From: Hoeflea ulvae
GTDB taxonomy: Bacteria > Pseudomonadota > Alphaproteobacteria > Rhizobiales > Rhizobiaceae
Direction of reading: 5' to 3'
Length of the DNA stretch: 64,000 bases
Assembly: GCF_026619435.1 (NCBI RefSeq)
Contig: NZ_JAOVZQ010000001.1
Span: 255,501 to 319,500, forward strand
Below are positions 43,878 to 54,042 of the stretch, piece after piece. Under the pieces are notes generated by a model. It saw only the letters and a program-made list of their open reading frames with translations. It made no database searches and was not told the DNA's origin. The translations under genes and the position numbers were made by a program. Numbering within the stretch: position 1 is the stretch's first letter; every line of letters starts with the position of its first letter.

Positions 43878-45125
43878 ATGCCAGCCACGATCGATCTGAC
43901 AGACCCTTCCGCGCGTCCCGTGCGGCCCTCGACCCCGCCAACCGCCAGCCAGGCGATGGACGGCAAGCCGACGCTTGTCGGGATGAACCGCGAGGAGATG
44001 GTCGCCGCCATGGCCGATGCCGGCGTGCCCGAGAAGCAGCGCAAGATGCGGGTCAACCAGATCTGGCACTGGCTCTATGTGCGCGGCTCGTCGGATTTTG
44101 CCGACATGCACACGATCTCGCGGGACCTGCGCGAGCAGCTTGACGCCAGATTTACCATTGCACGGCCGGAAATCGTCGAAGAGCAGATTTCCAATGACGG
44201 CACCCGCAAATGGCTGATGCGGTTTCCGCCGCGCGGCGCCGGCCGTCCGGTCGAGGTCGAGACCGTCTATATTCCCGAGGAAGGCCGCGGCACGCTGTGC
44301 ATTTCCAGCCAGGTCGGCTGCACGCTGACCTGCACCTTCTGCCACACCGGCACCCAGAAGCTGGTGCGCAACCTGACCGCCGAGGAGATCCTTGCGCAGT
44401 TGCTGGTGGCCCGTGACCGGCTCGGCGATTTTCCGCACCGGGACACGCCGCAGGGCGCCATCGTGCCGACCGAAGGCCGCAAGGTGACCAACATCGTGAT
44501 GATGGGCATGGGCGAGCCGCTGTACAATTTCGACCACGTCAAGAAAGCGCTGCTGATCGCCGCCGATGGCGACGGGCTGGCGCTGTCGCGCCGCCGCATC
44601 ACGCTGTCGACCTCGGGCGTTGTGCCCGGCATTGTCCGCACCGGCGAGGAAATCGGCGTCATGCTGGCGATTTCGCTGCACGCCGTGCGCGACGAATTGC
44701 GCGACGTGCTGGTGCCGATCAACAAGAAATACCCGCTGAAAGAACTGCTCGACGCCTGCCGGACCTATCCCGGCGTCTCCAATGCGCGCCGCATCACCTT
44801 CGAATATGTGATGCTCAAGGGGGTCAATGACTCTCTTGCCGACGCCAAGGAACTGGTCCGCCTGCTCAAGGGCATTCCGGCCAAGATCAACCTGATTCCG
44901 TTCAATCCCTGGCCCGGCTCCGATTATGAGTGCTCGGATTGGGACACGATCGAGACCTTCGCCGATTTCGTCAATGCCAATGGCTATGCCTCGCCGATCC
45001 GCCGCCCGCGCGGCCGTGACATCCTGGCCGCCTGCGGTCAGCTCAAGAGCGAATCCGAACGCATGCGCAAGACCGACCGGCTGGCGCTGGAAGCGGTGAT
45101 GATCGCCGGCCACGGCGCCGACTGA
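43878..45125 (+). CDS. rlmN: 23S rRNA (A2503)-C2 methyltransferase RlmN
   Basis: A 415-aa radical-SAM enzyme methylating A2503 of 23S rRNA and A37 of some tRNAs. The cluster triad is in CTLTCTFC (Cys148, Cys152, Cys155), with SSQVGC before it; [11 protein letters not shown] and the late DILAACGQL with the methyl-carrying cysteine are seen. The 35-residue N-terminal extension is Pro/Thr-rich. The ATG at 43878 gives a complete protein. Confidence 0.95.
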   Translation: MPATIDLTDPSARPVRPSTPPTASQAMDGKPTLVGMNREEMVAAMADAGVPEKQRKMRVNQIWHWLYVRGSSDFADMHTISRDLREQLDARFTIARPEIVEEQISNDGTRKWLMRFPPRGAGRPVEVETVYIPEEGRGTLCISSQVGCTLTCTFCHTGTQKLVRNLTAEEILAQLLVARDRLGDFPHRDTPQGAIVPTEGRKVTNIVMMGMGEPLYNFDHVKKALLIAADGDGLALSRRRITLSTSGVVPGIVRTGEEIGVMLAISLHAVRDELRDVLVPINKKYPLKELLDACRTYPGVSNARRITFEYVMLKGVNDSLADAKELVRLLKGIPAKINLIPFNPWPGSDYECSDWDTIETFADFVNANGYASPIRRPRGRDILAACGQLKSESERMRKTDRLALEAVMIAGHGAD

Positions 45126-45133
45126 CGCACCGG

Positions 45134-45628
45134 ATGAGCGATATTCTGCGCCTTCTCGTCCGGATGTTTGCCATAGGCTTCGGCTTCTTCGCCGGCTGCC
45201 TGGCTGCGGGTCTTGCCTATGCCTTTCTCGCCCGGCTGGTGGTGCCCGAGGATTTCGGCCGCATCGACGATGTCGAGCTCACCGTCACCCTGGTGGTCGG
45301 CGTGATCGGCGTGTCGAGCCTGTTTGCCCGCGCCGCGCTGCTGCCGGCACTGGTGATCATTTCCGCCTTCGAATTCCTGCGGCGCCGCGACTGGCTCAGC
45401 CATGCGCTCGCCGGTGGCGCCATCGCGCTGCTGGCCGCCGGCCTTCCCTTGGCCACTGGGCTTTATTCAGGCAATGGCGAAGTGCTCGAGCCGCCCCAGA
45501 TGATCGCCATCCGCACCGCCTGCGGCATCATCGGCGCCAGCATTTACTGGCTCTTGGCCGGCCGCAATGCCGGCCGCTGGCTGCCGAGCGAACGCCAGCC
45601 CCGCTCTGACCTGACCGGCACGAACTGA
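45134..45628 (+). CDS. Hypothetical four-helix membrane protein
   Basis: A 164-aa integral membrane protein with about four helices (residues 8-33, 48-80, 92-112, 122-143). No family name is recognised. It lies 8 bp after rlmN and may be cotranscribed. The C-terminus is polar. Function unknown. Confidence 0.7.
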   Translation: MSDILRLLVRMFAIGFGFFAGCLAAGLAYAFLARLVVPEDFGRIDDVELTVTLVVGVIGVSSLFARAALLPALVIISAFEFLRRRDWLSHALAGGAIALLAAGLPLATGLYSGNGEVLEPPQMIAIRTACGIIGASIYWLLAGRNAGRWLPSERQPRSDLTGTN

Positions 45629-45675
45629 GGTGACAGTTTACTTTTGCGGCAAGGCCGCAAAAGTAAACTGTCACC
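45629..45675. repeat. 22-bp perfect inverted repeat (three-base loop)
   Basis: Left arm 45629-45650 and right arm 45654-45675 are exact reverse complements with loop AAG. The core is GACAGTTTACTTTTGCGGC. It lies between the stop of the membrane protein gene and the lysE gene. A related segment, AAAAAGTAACTGTCCCCGA, occurs at 33632-33650. It may act as a terminator-like structure or as a REP-type repeat. Confidence 0.85.
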
Positions 45676-45683
45676 GACATATA

Positions 45684-46331
45684 TCAGCGGCTCTGGGTCA
45701 GCAGGATCTTGACCGCAAACACCGAAAACACCGCCGCGAAGACATAATCGACGATCCGCATCACCTGCGGCTTGCGTCTGAGCCAGTCCGCCAGCCCGTT
45801 GGCGCCGAGCACCACGATGATGGCAATCGGCAGCGCGATCAGGATCGACAGCACGCCCAGAAAGATCAGCTTGCCGGTCACATGCGGATCATTGACGCTG
45901 ACAAATTGCGGCAGGAAAGTCATGAAGAAGATGATCACCTTGGGATTGAGAAGATTGACCCACAGCCCGTTGAGAAATGCCTTGCCCATCGAGGCACTGC
46001 TCTTGCCGGTGGTTTTCACCGACAGCACCGAGCGGTTGCGCACCGCCTGAATGGCAAGCCACAGCAGATAGCCTGCACCGCCGGTCTTGAGCACCAGGAA
46101 CGCCACCGGCGAGGCAACCACCAGCGCCGAGACGCCAAAGGCCACCAGCAGCGTGTGAATGCCGATGCCGAGATTGGTGCCGAGCAGGGTCATCATGCCG
46201 ATCGCCCGTCCGTCGCGGATGGTGCGGCTCATCCACAGCGTCATGTCTGGGCCGGGTGTGATCGCCAGCAGAAGCGTCGCCAGCGCGAAGGCAGCAAGGA
46301 TGGGCAGTGCGGGAATATAATCCATCAACAT
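45684..46331 (-). CDS. LysE-family amino acid exporter
   Basis: A 215-aa, six-helix inner-membrane protein of the LysE/RhtB family. The diagnostic segment is LLAITPGPDMTLWMSRTIRD, then GLWVNLLNPKVIIFFMTFLP. Exported substrate may be an amino acid or homoserine lactone; not determinable. ATG 46331 or 46325 both fit. The 3' end is 8 bp from the inverted repeat. Confidence 0.9.
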   Translation of the reverse strand: MLMDYIPALPILAAFALATLLLAITPGPDMTLWMSRTIRDGRAIGMMTLLGTNLGIGIHTLLVAFGVSALVVASPVAFLVLKTGGAGYLLWLAIQAVRNRSVLSVKTTGKSSASMGKAFLNGLWVNLLNPKVIIFFMTFLPQFVSVNDPHVTGKLIFLGVLSILIALPIAIIVVLGANGLADWLRRKPQVMRIVDYVFAAVFSVFAVKILLTQSR

Positions 46332-46430
46332 GGCAATGATCCTGATCGGTGATCAAACACCTCTAAGCCGGTTTCACAGGTCTGTTAATCGGCAGTCTTC
46401 CCATGATCCTGAAAGACTGCGCGGATCGCT

Positions 46431-47285
46431 CTACTGTTTGAGAAAATCCTTGAACTTCTCCGCATAATCCGGGTGCCAGCGCGACAGCGGCGGGCGGTTC
46501 TCGATGATGTCGCCGGCGGCCCAGGCGATACGCTTCTCGTCGGTGGCGCGGTCGACATCATTGTCGGGGCAGAGGATGTAGAAATCGCCCTTTTCCAGGC
46601 TGTCCATCATGAAATCCACCGTCTGTTCCGCGGTCCAGGCAGCCTCCGGCTTTTCGGTCCGTCCGCGGGCGGCCAGCGGCGTGTAGACAAAGCCCGGAAT
46701 CAGCAGATGGGCGCTGACCTGGCAATCGGCCGTGCTGCGCAACTCGTGCGCGAGCGCTTCGCTGAACGCCTTCACCCCGGCCTTGGCCACATTATAGGCC
46801 GGGTCACCCGGCGGCGTGGTGATGCCCTGTTTGGAGCCGGTGTTGATGATCATGGCAGGCTCGCCATGGACGATCATGCCGGGTCCGAAGACGCGGGTGC
46901 CGTTGATGATGCCGTTGAGATTGACGCCGAGCACCCTGTCCCAGTTGACCTGCGGGCCGAACAGGCTGCTGCCGGGCTGGATGCCGGCATTGTTCATCAG
47001 CAGGTGAACCCGGCCAAAGCGCTCCATCACCGCCCGCTCCAGCGCCTCGACATCGCCGAGATCGCTGACGTCGGTCTCGATCGCCACGATGTCGCTGGCG
47101 GGATCGGCCGAAAGCGCCGCCACCTGTTTTTCGGCTTGCGTCAGCCGGTCCCTGTCATTGTCGACAAGCACCACGCACATGCCGCGCGCGGCGAATGCGC
47201 AGGCGGCGGCAAGACCGATGCCCGAGGCTGCCCCCGTCACCACCGCAACCTTGTCCTTGCCCATCACCGATTGAATATCAGGCAT
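46431..47285 (-). CDS. SDR-family oxidoreductase
   Basis: A 284-aa short-chain dehydrogenase. The Rossmann motif is VTGAASGIGLAAACAFA, with MNNAGIQPG and the catalytic region NTGSKQGITTPPGDPAYNVA, then KAG (the Ser, Tyr and Lys of the family). ATG 47285 follows GGGAGGTGG. The substrate is unknown. It is divergent from argG. Confidence 0.9.
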   Translation of the reverse strand: MPDIQSVMGKDKVAVVTGAASGIGLAAACAFAARGMCVVLVDNDRDRLTQAEKQVAALSADPASDIVAIETDVSDLGDVEALERAVMERFGRVHLLMNNAGIQPGSSLFGPQVNWDRVLGVNLNGIINGTRVFGPGMIVHGEPAMIINTGSKQGITTPPGDPAYNVAKAGVKAFSEALAHELRSTADCQVSAHLLIPGFVYTPLAARGRTEKPEAAWTAEQTVDFMMDSLEKGDFYILCPDNDVDRATDEKRIAWAAGDIIENRPPLSRWHPDYAEKFKDFLKQ

Positions 47286-47491
47286 GTCCACCTCCCGTTT
47301 TTCACACTGATCGGTTGAAGGGATAATGCGTCCGGCAACCACCCGTCAATTGCGGCGGCCGTCAGCCGGCGGGCGCTGAGCGGGCTTAACTCTTGCATGG
47401 CGCGGCAAACCCGCTAAAAGTGCGGCAAAATTCAAGGCCGCTGAAAGTCAGGACGCTCAGGGGCAAAGCTTCAAGACAGGAAGAGCAATTC

Positions 47492-48721
47492 ATGGCATCG
47501 CACAAGGACGTCAAGAAGGTCGTTCTCGCCTATTCCGGCGGTCTCGACACCTCGATCATTCTCAAATGGCTGCAGACCGAATTCGGCGCCGAAGTCGTCA
47601 CCTTCACCGCCGACCTCGGCCAGGGCGAAGAGCTGGCGCCGGCGCGCAAGAAGGCCGAGATGCTCGGCATTCCCGACGCCAACATCTATATCGAGGATGT
47701 GCGCGAGGAATTCGTCCGCGATTTCGTCTTCCCGATGTTCCGCGCCAATGCCGTTTATGAAGGCGTCTATCTGCTCGGCACCTCGATTGCCCGGCCGCTG
47801 ATCTCCAAGCGCCTCGTCGAGATCGCCCGTGAAACCGGTGCCGACGCGATTGCCCATGGCGCCACCGGCAAGGGCAATGACCAGATCCGCTTCGAGCTGT
47901 CGGCCTATGCGCTCAACCCCGACATCAAGATCATTGCGCCCTGGCGCGACTGGTCGTTCAAGAGCCGCACCGACCTGATCAAGTTCGCCGAAGAGCACCA
48001 GATCCCGGTCGCCAAGGACAAGATGGGCGAAGCCCCGTTCTCGGTCGACGCCAATTTGCTGCACTCCTCATCCGAGGGCAAGGTTCTGGAAGATCCGGCG
48101 GTCGAGGCCCCCGAATATGTCCATATGCGCACGATTTCGCCGGAAGCGGCACCTGACAAGGCCACCATCATCAAGATCGGCTTCGAGCAGGGCGATGCCG
48201 TCTCGATCAACGGCGTCCGCAAGAGCCCGGCAACAATTCTGGCCGAACTCAACGACTATGGCCGCGACAATGGTATCGGCCGGTTGGATCTGGTTGAAAA
48301 CCGCTTTGTCGGGATGAAATCGCGCGGCGTCTACGAAACCCCGGGCGGCACCATCCTGCTGACTGCCCACCGGGCGATGGAATCGATCACGCTTGACCGC
48401 GGTGCAGCCCATCTCAAGGATGAGCTGATGCCGCGTTATGCGGAGCTGATCTATTTCGGCTTCTGGTTCTCGCCGGAGCGCGAAATGCTGCAGGCGGCAA
48501 TCGATCTGAGCCAGAAACATGTCGAGGGTGAAGTCACTCTCAAGCTCTACAAGGGCAATGTCATGGTCACCGGCCGCGAAAGCGACAAGTCGCTCTATTC
48601 CGACGCGCTGGTCACCTTCGAAGACGACCGCGGCGCCTATGACCAGAAGGATGCCGAAGGCTTCATCCGCTTGAACGCCCTGCGCCTGCGCACCCTGGCT
48701 GCCCGCGACCGCAAGGCATAG
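47492..48721 (+). CDS. argG: Argininosuccinate synthase
   Basis: A 409-aa enzyme joining citrulline and aspartate in arginine synthesis. The ATP pyrophosphatase motif [18 protein letters not shown] is at the N-terminus. Further family segments are [17 protein letters not shown] and [16 protein letters not shown] 47492 is the family start; earlier in-frame starts add a nonhomologous leader. A GC-rich hairpin follows at 48745. Confidence 0.97.
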   Translation: MASHKDVKKVVLAYSGGLDTSIILKWLQTEFGAEVVTFTADLGQGEELAPARKKAEMLGIPDANIYIEDVREEFVRDFVFPMFRANAVYEGVYLLGTSIARPLISKRLVEIARETGADAIAHGATGKGNDQIRFELSAYALNPDIKIIAPWRDWSFKSRTDLIKFAEEHQIPVAKDKMGEAPFSVDANLLHSSSEGKVLEDPAVEAPEYVHMRTISPEAAPDKATIIKIGFEQGDAVSINGVRKSPATILAELNDYGRDNGIGRLDLVENRFVGMKSRGVYETPGGTILLTAHRAMESITLDRGAAHLKDELMPRYAELIYFGFWFSPEREMLQAAIDLSQKHVEGEVTLKLYKGNVMVTGRESDKSLYSDALVTFEDDRGAYDQKDAEGFIRLNALRLRTLAARDRKA

Positions 48722-48744
48722 GCACAGCAATGCATTGCGCAACC

Positions 48745-48773
48745 AAGGGCGGGACCGAAAGGCTCCCGCCCTT
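48745..48773 (+). terminator. GC-rich hairpin after argG
   Basis: Perfect 9-bp stem AAGGGCGGG / CCCGCCCTT with an 11-base loop, 23 bp after the argG stop. It has no long T-run, so it may be a weak or factor-assisted terminator. Confidence 0.5.
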
Positions 48774-48838
48774 GAAGTGCTGAAAAGCCCCGTGACTTTC
48801 ACTACATGACGTTTGGCGGCGGCATTCCATCGGCACAG

Positions 48839-48948
48839 GTCATGCCAGACTTGATTCCGCATCCAGCGCGATCAAGGACTTGATCGCAAAAGGGTTTTTC
48901 ACGGCGCGGACGCGCCGTGGCTGGATTCCGGCTCAAGGCCGGAATGAC
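48839..48948. repeat. 110-bp nested palindromic element (MITE-like)
   Basis: Outer 29-bp imperfect terminal inverted repeats (48839-48867 and 48920-48948, 22 of 29 matches) bound two perfect inner palindromes: GCGATCAAG-GA-CTTGATCGC (48868-48887) and CACGGCGCG-GA-CGCGCCGTG (48900-48919). The remaining gene-free DNA around it (48722-49099) otherwise holds only the argG hairpin. It is the type of intergenic repeat common in Rhizobiales; copies elsewhere cannot be checked here. Confidence 0.75.
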
Positions 48949-49099
48949 GGAGGTGGGACCGGCGATTCCGGCCGGAACTTCAAGAACAAGACGAGGGCAA
49001 GACCCGTCGGGGGTTCCGCCCTTTGCATGTCCTGAGCCGCCTCCCGACTTGTCCGAAGCCCTTTGCGGGCCTACATGGTGGCGTAACAAGGAGCCATTC

Positions 49100-51148
49100 A
49101 TGACATCACCTGCTTCACCCGTATTCGACTGGACCGGGCCGCTCGGTCTGCCGGAATTCACCGGGATCGCCGACACCGACTTCGCACCGGCCTTCGAGAT
49201 CGCCTTTGCCGAGCATGACGCCGAGATCGATGCGATCGCCGGCAATGCCGAGGCGCCGAGCTTCGCCAATACGGTGGAAGCGCTGGAACTTGCCGGCGAC
49301 AAGCTGTCCAAGGTCTCGAGCCTGTTCTGGAACCGGGCCGGGACCGACACCAATGATGTGATCCAGGCGCTTGAGCGGGAGATTGCGCCGCGCATGTCGC
49401 GACACTATTCCAGGATCGCCATGAACCGCGCCCTGTTCGAGCGGGTCGATGACCTCTACCGCAAACGGGCCGATATCGGATTGTCCGCGGAACAGGACCG
49501 GGTGCTGGAGCGGATCTGGAAATCCTTCGTCAAATCCGGCGCAGCTCTGGATGAAGCAGGCCAGACGCGGCTTGCCGAAGTCGGCGAGACATTGGCAGGT
49601 CTCGGCGCCCGGTTCGGTCAGAACGTGCTGGCCGACGAGAAGAACTATCTGCTGCTGCTCGAGGATGGGCCCGATCTGGACGGATTGTCCGATGATCTGC
49701 GCGCCGCCATGGCAGCCGTGGCCGAAGATCTCGGCCACAAGGGTAAATATGCCGTCACCCTGTCGCGCTCGATCATCGAACCGTTCCTGAGCTCCAGCGC
49801 ACGCCGCGACCTGCGCGAGACCGCCTTCAAGGCCTGGACGGCGCGCGGCACCGCTGGCGACACCGACAATTCGGCGCTGATCTCGCAGATCGTTGCCCTG
49901 CGCACCGAAAAGGCCACGCTGCTGGGCTATGACAGCTACGCCGCCTACAAGCTCGACGACACCATGGCCAAGACCCCGGAAGCCGTCGAAGGCCTGCTCG
50001 GCGATGTCTGGACCCGCGCCGTCAAGAGCGCCGGGATCGATCAGGCCGATCTGGCAGAGCTGATCGCCGAAGAAGGAGGCAACCACGAGGTCGCGGCCTG
50101 GGACTGGCGCCATTACGCCGAAAAGCTGAAAGCCCGCCGGTTTGACTTTTCCGAAGCAGAGCTGAAACCCTATTTCCCGCTGAGCGGCATGATCGAGGCA
50201 TGTTTCGACGTCGCCAACCGGCTTTTCGGCATCACCATGACCGAACGTCCCGACATCCGCGGTCCGCACAAGGATGCCCGCGTGTTCGAGGTGGCCGATC
50301 GCGACGGCAAGATGATCGCCACCTTCATCGCCGATTATTTTGCCCGGCCGTCAAAACGCTCCGGCGCCTGGATGAGCGGCATGCGCAGCCAGCACAAGCT
50401 GACCATGCCCGACGGTTCGACCGGCGAAGTGCCGATCATCACCAATGTGATGAATTTCGCCAAGCCGGCCGCCGGACAGGAAGCGCTGCTGTCGCTCAAC
50501 GACGCGCGCACCCTGTTTCACGAATTCGGCCATGCCCTGCACGGCATGCTTTCGGATGTGACCTATCCGTCGCTGTCGGGCACCTCGGTCAGCCGCGACT
50601 TCGTCGAGCTGCCATCGCAGCTCTATGAGCACTGGCTGACAGTCCCCGAAATCCTTGAAAAACACGCGCGTCATTACAAGACCGGCGAGCCGATCCCGCG
50701 CGCGCTGCTCGACAAGGTGCTGGCGGCCCAGACCTTCAATGCCGGTTTCGCGGCCGTTGAATTCACCGCCTCCGCGCTGGTCGACATGGCCTGGCACACC
50801 GCTGGCGACAAGGCCGATCCGGCCACCTTCGAGGCTGAAACGCTGAAGAAACTCGGCATGCCCGAGGCCATCGTCATGCGCCACGCCAGCCCGCATTTCC
50901 TCCACGTGTTTTCCGGCGAAGGCTATTCGGCCGGCTACTACTCCTATATGTGGTCCGAAGTGCTTGATGCCGACGCCTTTGCGGCATTCGAGGAAACCGG
51001 CAATCCGTTTGACACCGAGACCGCCGAAAAGCTGCGCACCCATGTCTATTCGGCCGGCGGATCCCGCGATCCGGCGGAACTCTACCAGGCGTTCCGCGGC
51101 CGCATGCCCGACGCCACGGCCATGCTGGAAAAACGCGGTCTCGCCTGA
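49100..51148 (+). CDS. M3-family metallopeptidase (oligopeptidase A / Dcp type)
   Basis: A 682-aa zinc peptidase. The active-site motif is LFHEFGHALHG (His474-Glu-Phe-Gly-His478), with the third ligand region downstream. AAGGAG precedes ATG 49100, the chosen start; a further upstream start at 48917 lies in the palindromic element. Such enzymes degrade short peptides. Length matches prlC/dcp. It is bounded by a terminator at 51255. Confidence 0.93.
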   Translation: MTSPASPVFDWTGPLGLPEFTGIADTDFAPAFEIAFAEHDAEIDAIAGNAEAPSFANTVEALELAGDKLSKVSSLFWNRAGTDTNDVIQALEREIAPRMSRHYSRIAMNRALFERVDDLYRKRADIGLSAEQDRVLERIWKSFVKSGAALDEAGQTRLAEVGETLAGLGARFGQNVLADEKNYLLLLEDGPDLDGLSDDLRAAMAAVAEDLGHKGKYAVTLSRSIIEPFLSSSARRDLRETAFKAWTARGTAGDTDNSALISQIVALRTEKATLLGYDSYAAYKLDDTMAKTPEAVEGLLGDVWTRAVKSAGIDQADLAELIAEEGGNHEVAAWDWRHYAEKLKARRFDFSEAELKPYFPLSGMIEACFDVANRLFGITMTERPDIRGPHKDARVFEVADRDGKMIATFIADYFARPSKRSGAWMSGMRSQHKLTMPDGSTGEVPIITNVMNFAKPAAGQEALLSLNDARTLFHEFGHALHGMLSDVTYPSLSGTSVSRDFVELPSQLYEHWLTVPEILEKHARHYKTGEPIPRALLDKVLAAQTFNAGFAAVEFTASALVDMAWHTAGDKADPATFEAETLKKLGMPEAIVMRHASPHFLHVFSGEGYSAGYYSYMWSEVLDADAFAAFEETGNPFDTETAEKLRTHVYSAGGSRDPAELYQAFRGRMPDATAMLEKRGLA

Positions 51149-51254
51149 GGCCGGACTGGCAGGCCGCAACGGCGCCCCGGCGCCGAAAATGGCCGATCAC
51201 GCCCGCCCAATGGGCAAGGTGATTTGTTACGTCACCGGTATGAAGCAATCAGAG

Positions 51255-51275
51255 AGGGCGTTCTGCGCCCTTTCT
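51255..51275 (+). terminator. Terminator-like hairpin after the M3 peptidase gene
   Basis: Six-bp stem AGGGCG / CGCCCT with a five-base loop and TTCTT, 107 bp beyond the stop. It overlaps the promoter region of typA. Moderate. Confidence 0.5.
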
Positions 51276-51390
51276 TGACGACAGGACCGCTCTGTGGTCA
51301 TAGCCTCTTTCGCAACTGCGAAAAACCCTGTATAAGCCGCACGAATTCCGGCGTTTGCCGGCCCGCGCCGGATCCACGTCCGGCGCTTTT
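51275..51390 (+). promoter_or_regulatory. typA promoter and leader with terminator/anti-terminator-like hairpins
   Basis: TTGACG (51275-51280), a 17-bp spacer and TCATAG (51298-51303) form a candidate promoter. In the leader, CCGGC-N4-GCCGG (51348-51361) is a first hairpin. GCGCCGGA / TCCGGCGC (51365-51386) plus TTTT is a second one with terminator character, 27 nt before the start codon. The first CCGGCG (51348-51353) can pair with CGCCGG (51366-51371), excluding the terminator. This suggests attenuation; it is inferred from base pairing only. Confidence 0.45.
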
Positions 51391-51416
51391 GTATTCTCCA
51401 GAATGAGACCTTACCT

Positions 51417-53243
51417 ATGTCCCTGCGCAATATTGCGATTATCGCCCACGTTGACCATGGCAAGACCACGCTTGTCGACGAAATGCTCAAGCAGTCCGGT
51501 GTCTACCGCGAAAACGAACGCGTCCAGGAACGCGCGATGGATTCGGGCGATATCGAAAAAGAGCGCGGCATCACCATTCTCGCCAAGGCCACTTCGGTGG
51601 ACTGGAAGGGCAACCGCATCAACATCGTCGACACCCCTGGCCACGCCGACTTCGGCGGCGAGGTGGAGCGCATTTTGTCGATGGTCGACAGCGCCATCGT
51701 GCTGGTCGACGCCGCCGAAGGCCCGATGCCGCAGACCAAGTTCGTGGTCGGCAAGGCCCTGAAGGTCGGGCTTCGTCCGATCGTCGCCATCAACAAGATC
51801 GACCGTCCCGACGCCCGCGTCGATGAAGTCATCAACGAGGTCTTCGATCTGTTTGCAGCGCTCGACGCCACCGACGAGCAGCTCGACTTCCCGATCATGT
51901 ATGGTTCAGGCCGCAATGGCTGGATGTCGACAGGTCCCGACCGTCCGGAAGATGGCGGCACGCTTGCGCCGCTGTTCGACCTGGTTCTCGACCACGTGCC
52001 GGAGCCCAAGGTCGAAGAAGGCCCATTCCGGATGATCGGCACCATTCTGGAAGCCAACCCGTTCCTCGGACGCATCATCACCGGCCGCATCTATTCCGGC
52101 ACCGTCAAGGCCAATCAGTCGGTCAAGGTGCTGCATGGCGACGGAAGCCTGGTTGAAACCGGCCGCGTCTCCAAGATCCTGTCGTTCCGCGGCCTCGAGC
52201 GCGTGGCGCTTGATGAAGCCCATGCGGGCGACATCGTTGCCATTGCCGGCCTGTCCAAGGGCACCGTGGCCGATACGTTCTGCGACCCGTCGGTCACCGA
52301 GCCGCTGCACGCCCAGCCGATCGATCCGCCGACAGTGACCATGAGCTTCATGGTCAATGATTCGCCGCTGGCCGGCACCGAAGGCAGCAAGGTCACCAGC
52401 CGCGTCATCCGCGACCGCCTGCTGCGCGAAGCCGAAGGCAATGTCGCGCTGAAGATCGAGGAATCGAGCGCCAAGGATTCGTTCTACGTCTCCGGACGCG
52501 GCGAATTGCAGCTCGCCGTGCTGATCGAGACCATGCGCCGCGAAGGCTTCGAGCTGGCCGTGTCGCGTCCGCGCGTGGTCATGCACAATGATGAAAACGG
52601 CAAGCTGATGGAGCCGATCGAGGAAGTCGTCATCGACGTTGATGAAGAACATTCCGGAATCGTCGTGCAGAAGATGGCCGAGCGCAAGGCCGAGATGACA
52701 GAACTGCGGCCCTCGGGCGGCAACCGTCAGCGCCTGGTGTTCCACGCGCCGACACGCGGCCTGATCGGCTACCAGTCGGAACTCTTGACCGACACCCGCG
52801 GCACCGCGGTGATGAACCGTCTGTTCCATGAGTATCAGGCCTACAAGGGCGATATCGCCGGCCGCACCAATGGCGTGCTGCTGTCCAACATGTCCGGTGA
52901 AGCCGTCGCCTATGCGATGTTCAACCTGGAAAGCCGTGGCCCGATGATCATCGAGCCGGGCGACAAGGTCTATATGGGCATGATCATCGGCATCCATACC
53001 CGCGACAACGACCTTGAAGTCAACGTGCTCAAGGCCAAGCAGCTCAACAACATCCGCGCCGCCGGCAAGGATGAGGCGATCAAGCTGACCACGCCGATCC
53101 GCATGACGCTGGACCGTTCGCTGTCCTGGATCCAGGACGACGAGCTGATGGAAGTCACGCCGAAGTCGATCCGCCTGCGCAAGCGTTATCTCGACGCGAC
53201 CGACCGCAAGCGCTTCGGCAAGACCGGCGCCACCGCCGCCTGA
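51417..53243 (+). CDS. typA: Translational GTPase TypA/BipA
   Basis: A 608-aa ribosome-associated GTPase in the elongation factor family, needed for growth under stress. The GTPase motifs [32 protein letters not shown] and [13 protein letters not shown] are seen. The C-terminal domain has [20 protein letters not shown], a BipA signature. The start ATG 51417 lies 27 nt after a terminator-like hairpin, so expression may be controlled in the leader. Confidence 0.97.
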   Translation: MSLRNIAIIAHVDHGKTTLVDEMLKQSGVYRENERVQERAMDSGDIEKERGITILAKATSVDWKGNRINIVDTPGHADFGGEVERILSMVDSAIVLVDAAEGPMPQTKFVVGKALKVGLRPIVAINKIDRPDARVDEVINEVFDLFAALDATDEQLDFPIMYGSGRNGWMSTGPDRPEDGGTLAPLFDLVLDHVPEPKVEEGPFRMIGTILEANPFLGRIITGRIYSGTVKANQSVKVLHGDGSLVETGRVSKILSFRGLERVALDEAHAGDIVAIAGLSKGTVADTFCDPSVTEPLHAQPIDPPTVTMSFMVNDSPLAGTEGSKVTSRVIRDRLLREAEGNVALKIEESSAKDSFYVSGRGELQLAVLIETMRREGFELAVSRPRVVMHNDENGKLMEPIEEVVIDVDEEHSGIVVQKMAERKAEMTELRPSGGNRQRLVFHAPTRGLIGYQSELLTDTRGTAVMNRLFHEYQAYKGDIAGRTNGVLLSNMSGEAVAYAMFNLESRGPMIIEPGDKVYMGMIIGIHTRDNDLEVNVLKAKQLNNIRAAGKDEAIKLTTPIRMTLDRSLSWIQDDELMEVTPKSIRLRKRYLDATDRKRFGKTGATAA

Positions 53244-53244
53244 C

Positions 53245-53892
53245 ATGGCTGACGCGCGCGAAATCGACCTTGCGACCTGGTCACGGGCCGGACAGTTTCA
53301 GCTGTTCAGGACCTATGACCGGCCGCAATTCGCCACCACCGCGCGCGTCGACGTCACCCAGTTGATGACCCGGGGCAAGCCCCGGGGCGTCTCCCCCTAC
53401 CGCGCCTTCATCCATGCCATCGGCTCGGGCGTGCACGCCGTGCCGGCGCTGAAGATGCGCTTTGTCGGCGAGCGGGTGCTGGAATATGACACGATTTCGC
53501 TGTCAGCCACCGTACCCCGCCCCGGCGACAGTTTCGGCTATGCCTATATTCCCTATTTCCAAGACTGGGCCGCATTCGACGAAAGCTGCAAGGCGATCAT
53601 CGAAGAGACCGCCAGGGGTGTGGATCTCGGCGCCAATACCGGCGAGCGGCATGATCTTGCCTATCTCTCCTGCCTGCCCTGGCTGGACTTCACCGCGCTC
53701 GACAACGCCCTTCCCGGCCCCGACGACTGCATTCCGCGGTTTTCCTGGGGCAAGCTCGTCGAAGGACCGGATGGCCGCTGGAGCTGTGCGGTCGCTGTCC
53801 AGGTGCACCATGCGCTGGTCGACGGATTGCAGGTCGGCCAGTTTTTCGAGGCTGCGCAGGCCAGCCTGGACCGGTTTGCCGAGCCTGCCTGA
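53245..53892 (+). CDS. Chloramphenicol acetyltransferase-like protein (CatA fold)
   Basis: A 215-aa protein of the type A CAT family. The catalytic HHALVDGLQ segment is intact (HHxxxDG). Family segments include SPYRAFIHAIGSGVHAVPAL and FGYAYIPYFQD. Chromosomal CatA-like proteins are not always resistance enzymes; substrate unknown. It starts 1 bp after the typA stop, so it is probably cotranscribed. Confidence 0.85.
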   Translation: MADAREIDLATWSRAGQFQLFRTYDRPQFATTARVDVTQLMTRGKPRGVSPYRAFIHAIGSGVHAVPALKMRFVGERVLEYDTISLSATVPRPGDSFGYAYIPYFQDWAAFDESCKAIIEETARGVDLGANTGERHDLAYLSCLPWLDFTALDNALPGPDDCIPRFSWGKLVEGPDGRWSCAVAVQVHHALVDGLQVGQFFEAAQASLDRFAEPA

Positions 53893-53929
53893 ACGCACTG
53901 CTTCGTTCCACTTTCCCTTGCATAATTCG

Positions 53930-53944
53930 TTAACAGGCGGTTAA
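53930..53944. promoter_or_regulatory. CtrA-type box (TTAA-N7-TTAA)
   Basis: TTAA-CAGGCGG-TTAA, exact match to the CtrA full-site consensus TTAA-N7-TTAA, extended as GTTAAC on both sides. It is about 98 bp upstream of the GNAT gene at 54043. CtrA controls cell-cycle genes in alphaproteobacteria; binding here is inferred. Confidence 0.5.
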
Positions 53945-54042
53945 CTCATAAAACGCCGTCCACAGAACAATGCTGTGGGCAGACCCCGGAGGATGGCCGC
54001 AAGCGCCTTCTTCGCATGTCCCTGGAGCGGTAATGTGAGACC

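Noticed and set aside
51906..53246. 446-codon open frame antisense to typA.
   Set aside because: Shadow of typA; no family features.
53245..53892. Calling the CatA-like protein a chloramphenicol resistance gene.
   Set aside because: The fold and HHxxxDG motif are present, but chromosomal homologues commonly use other substrates.
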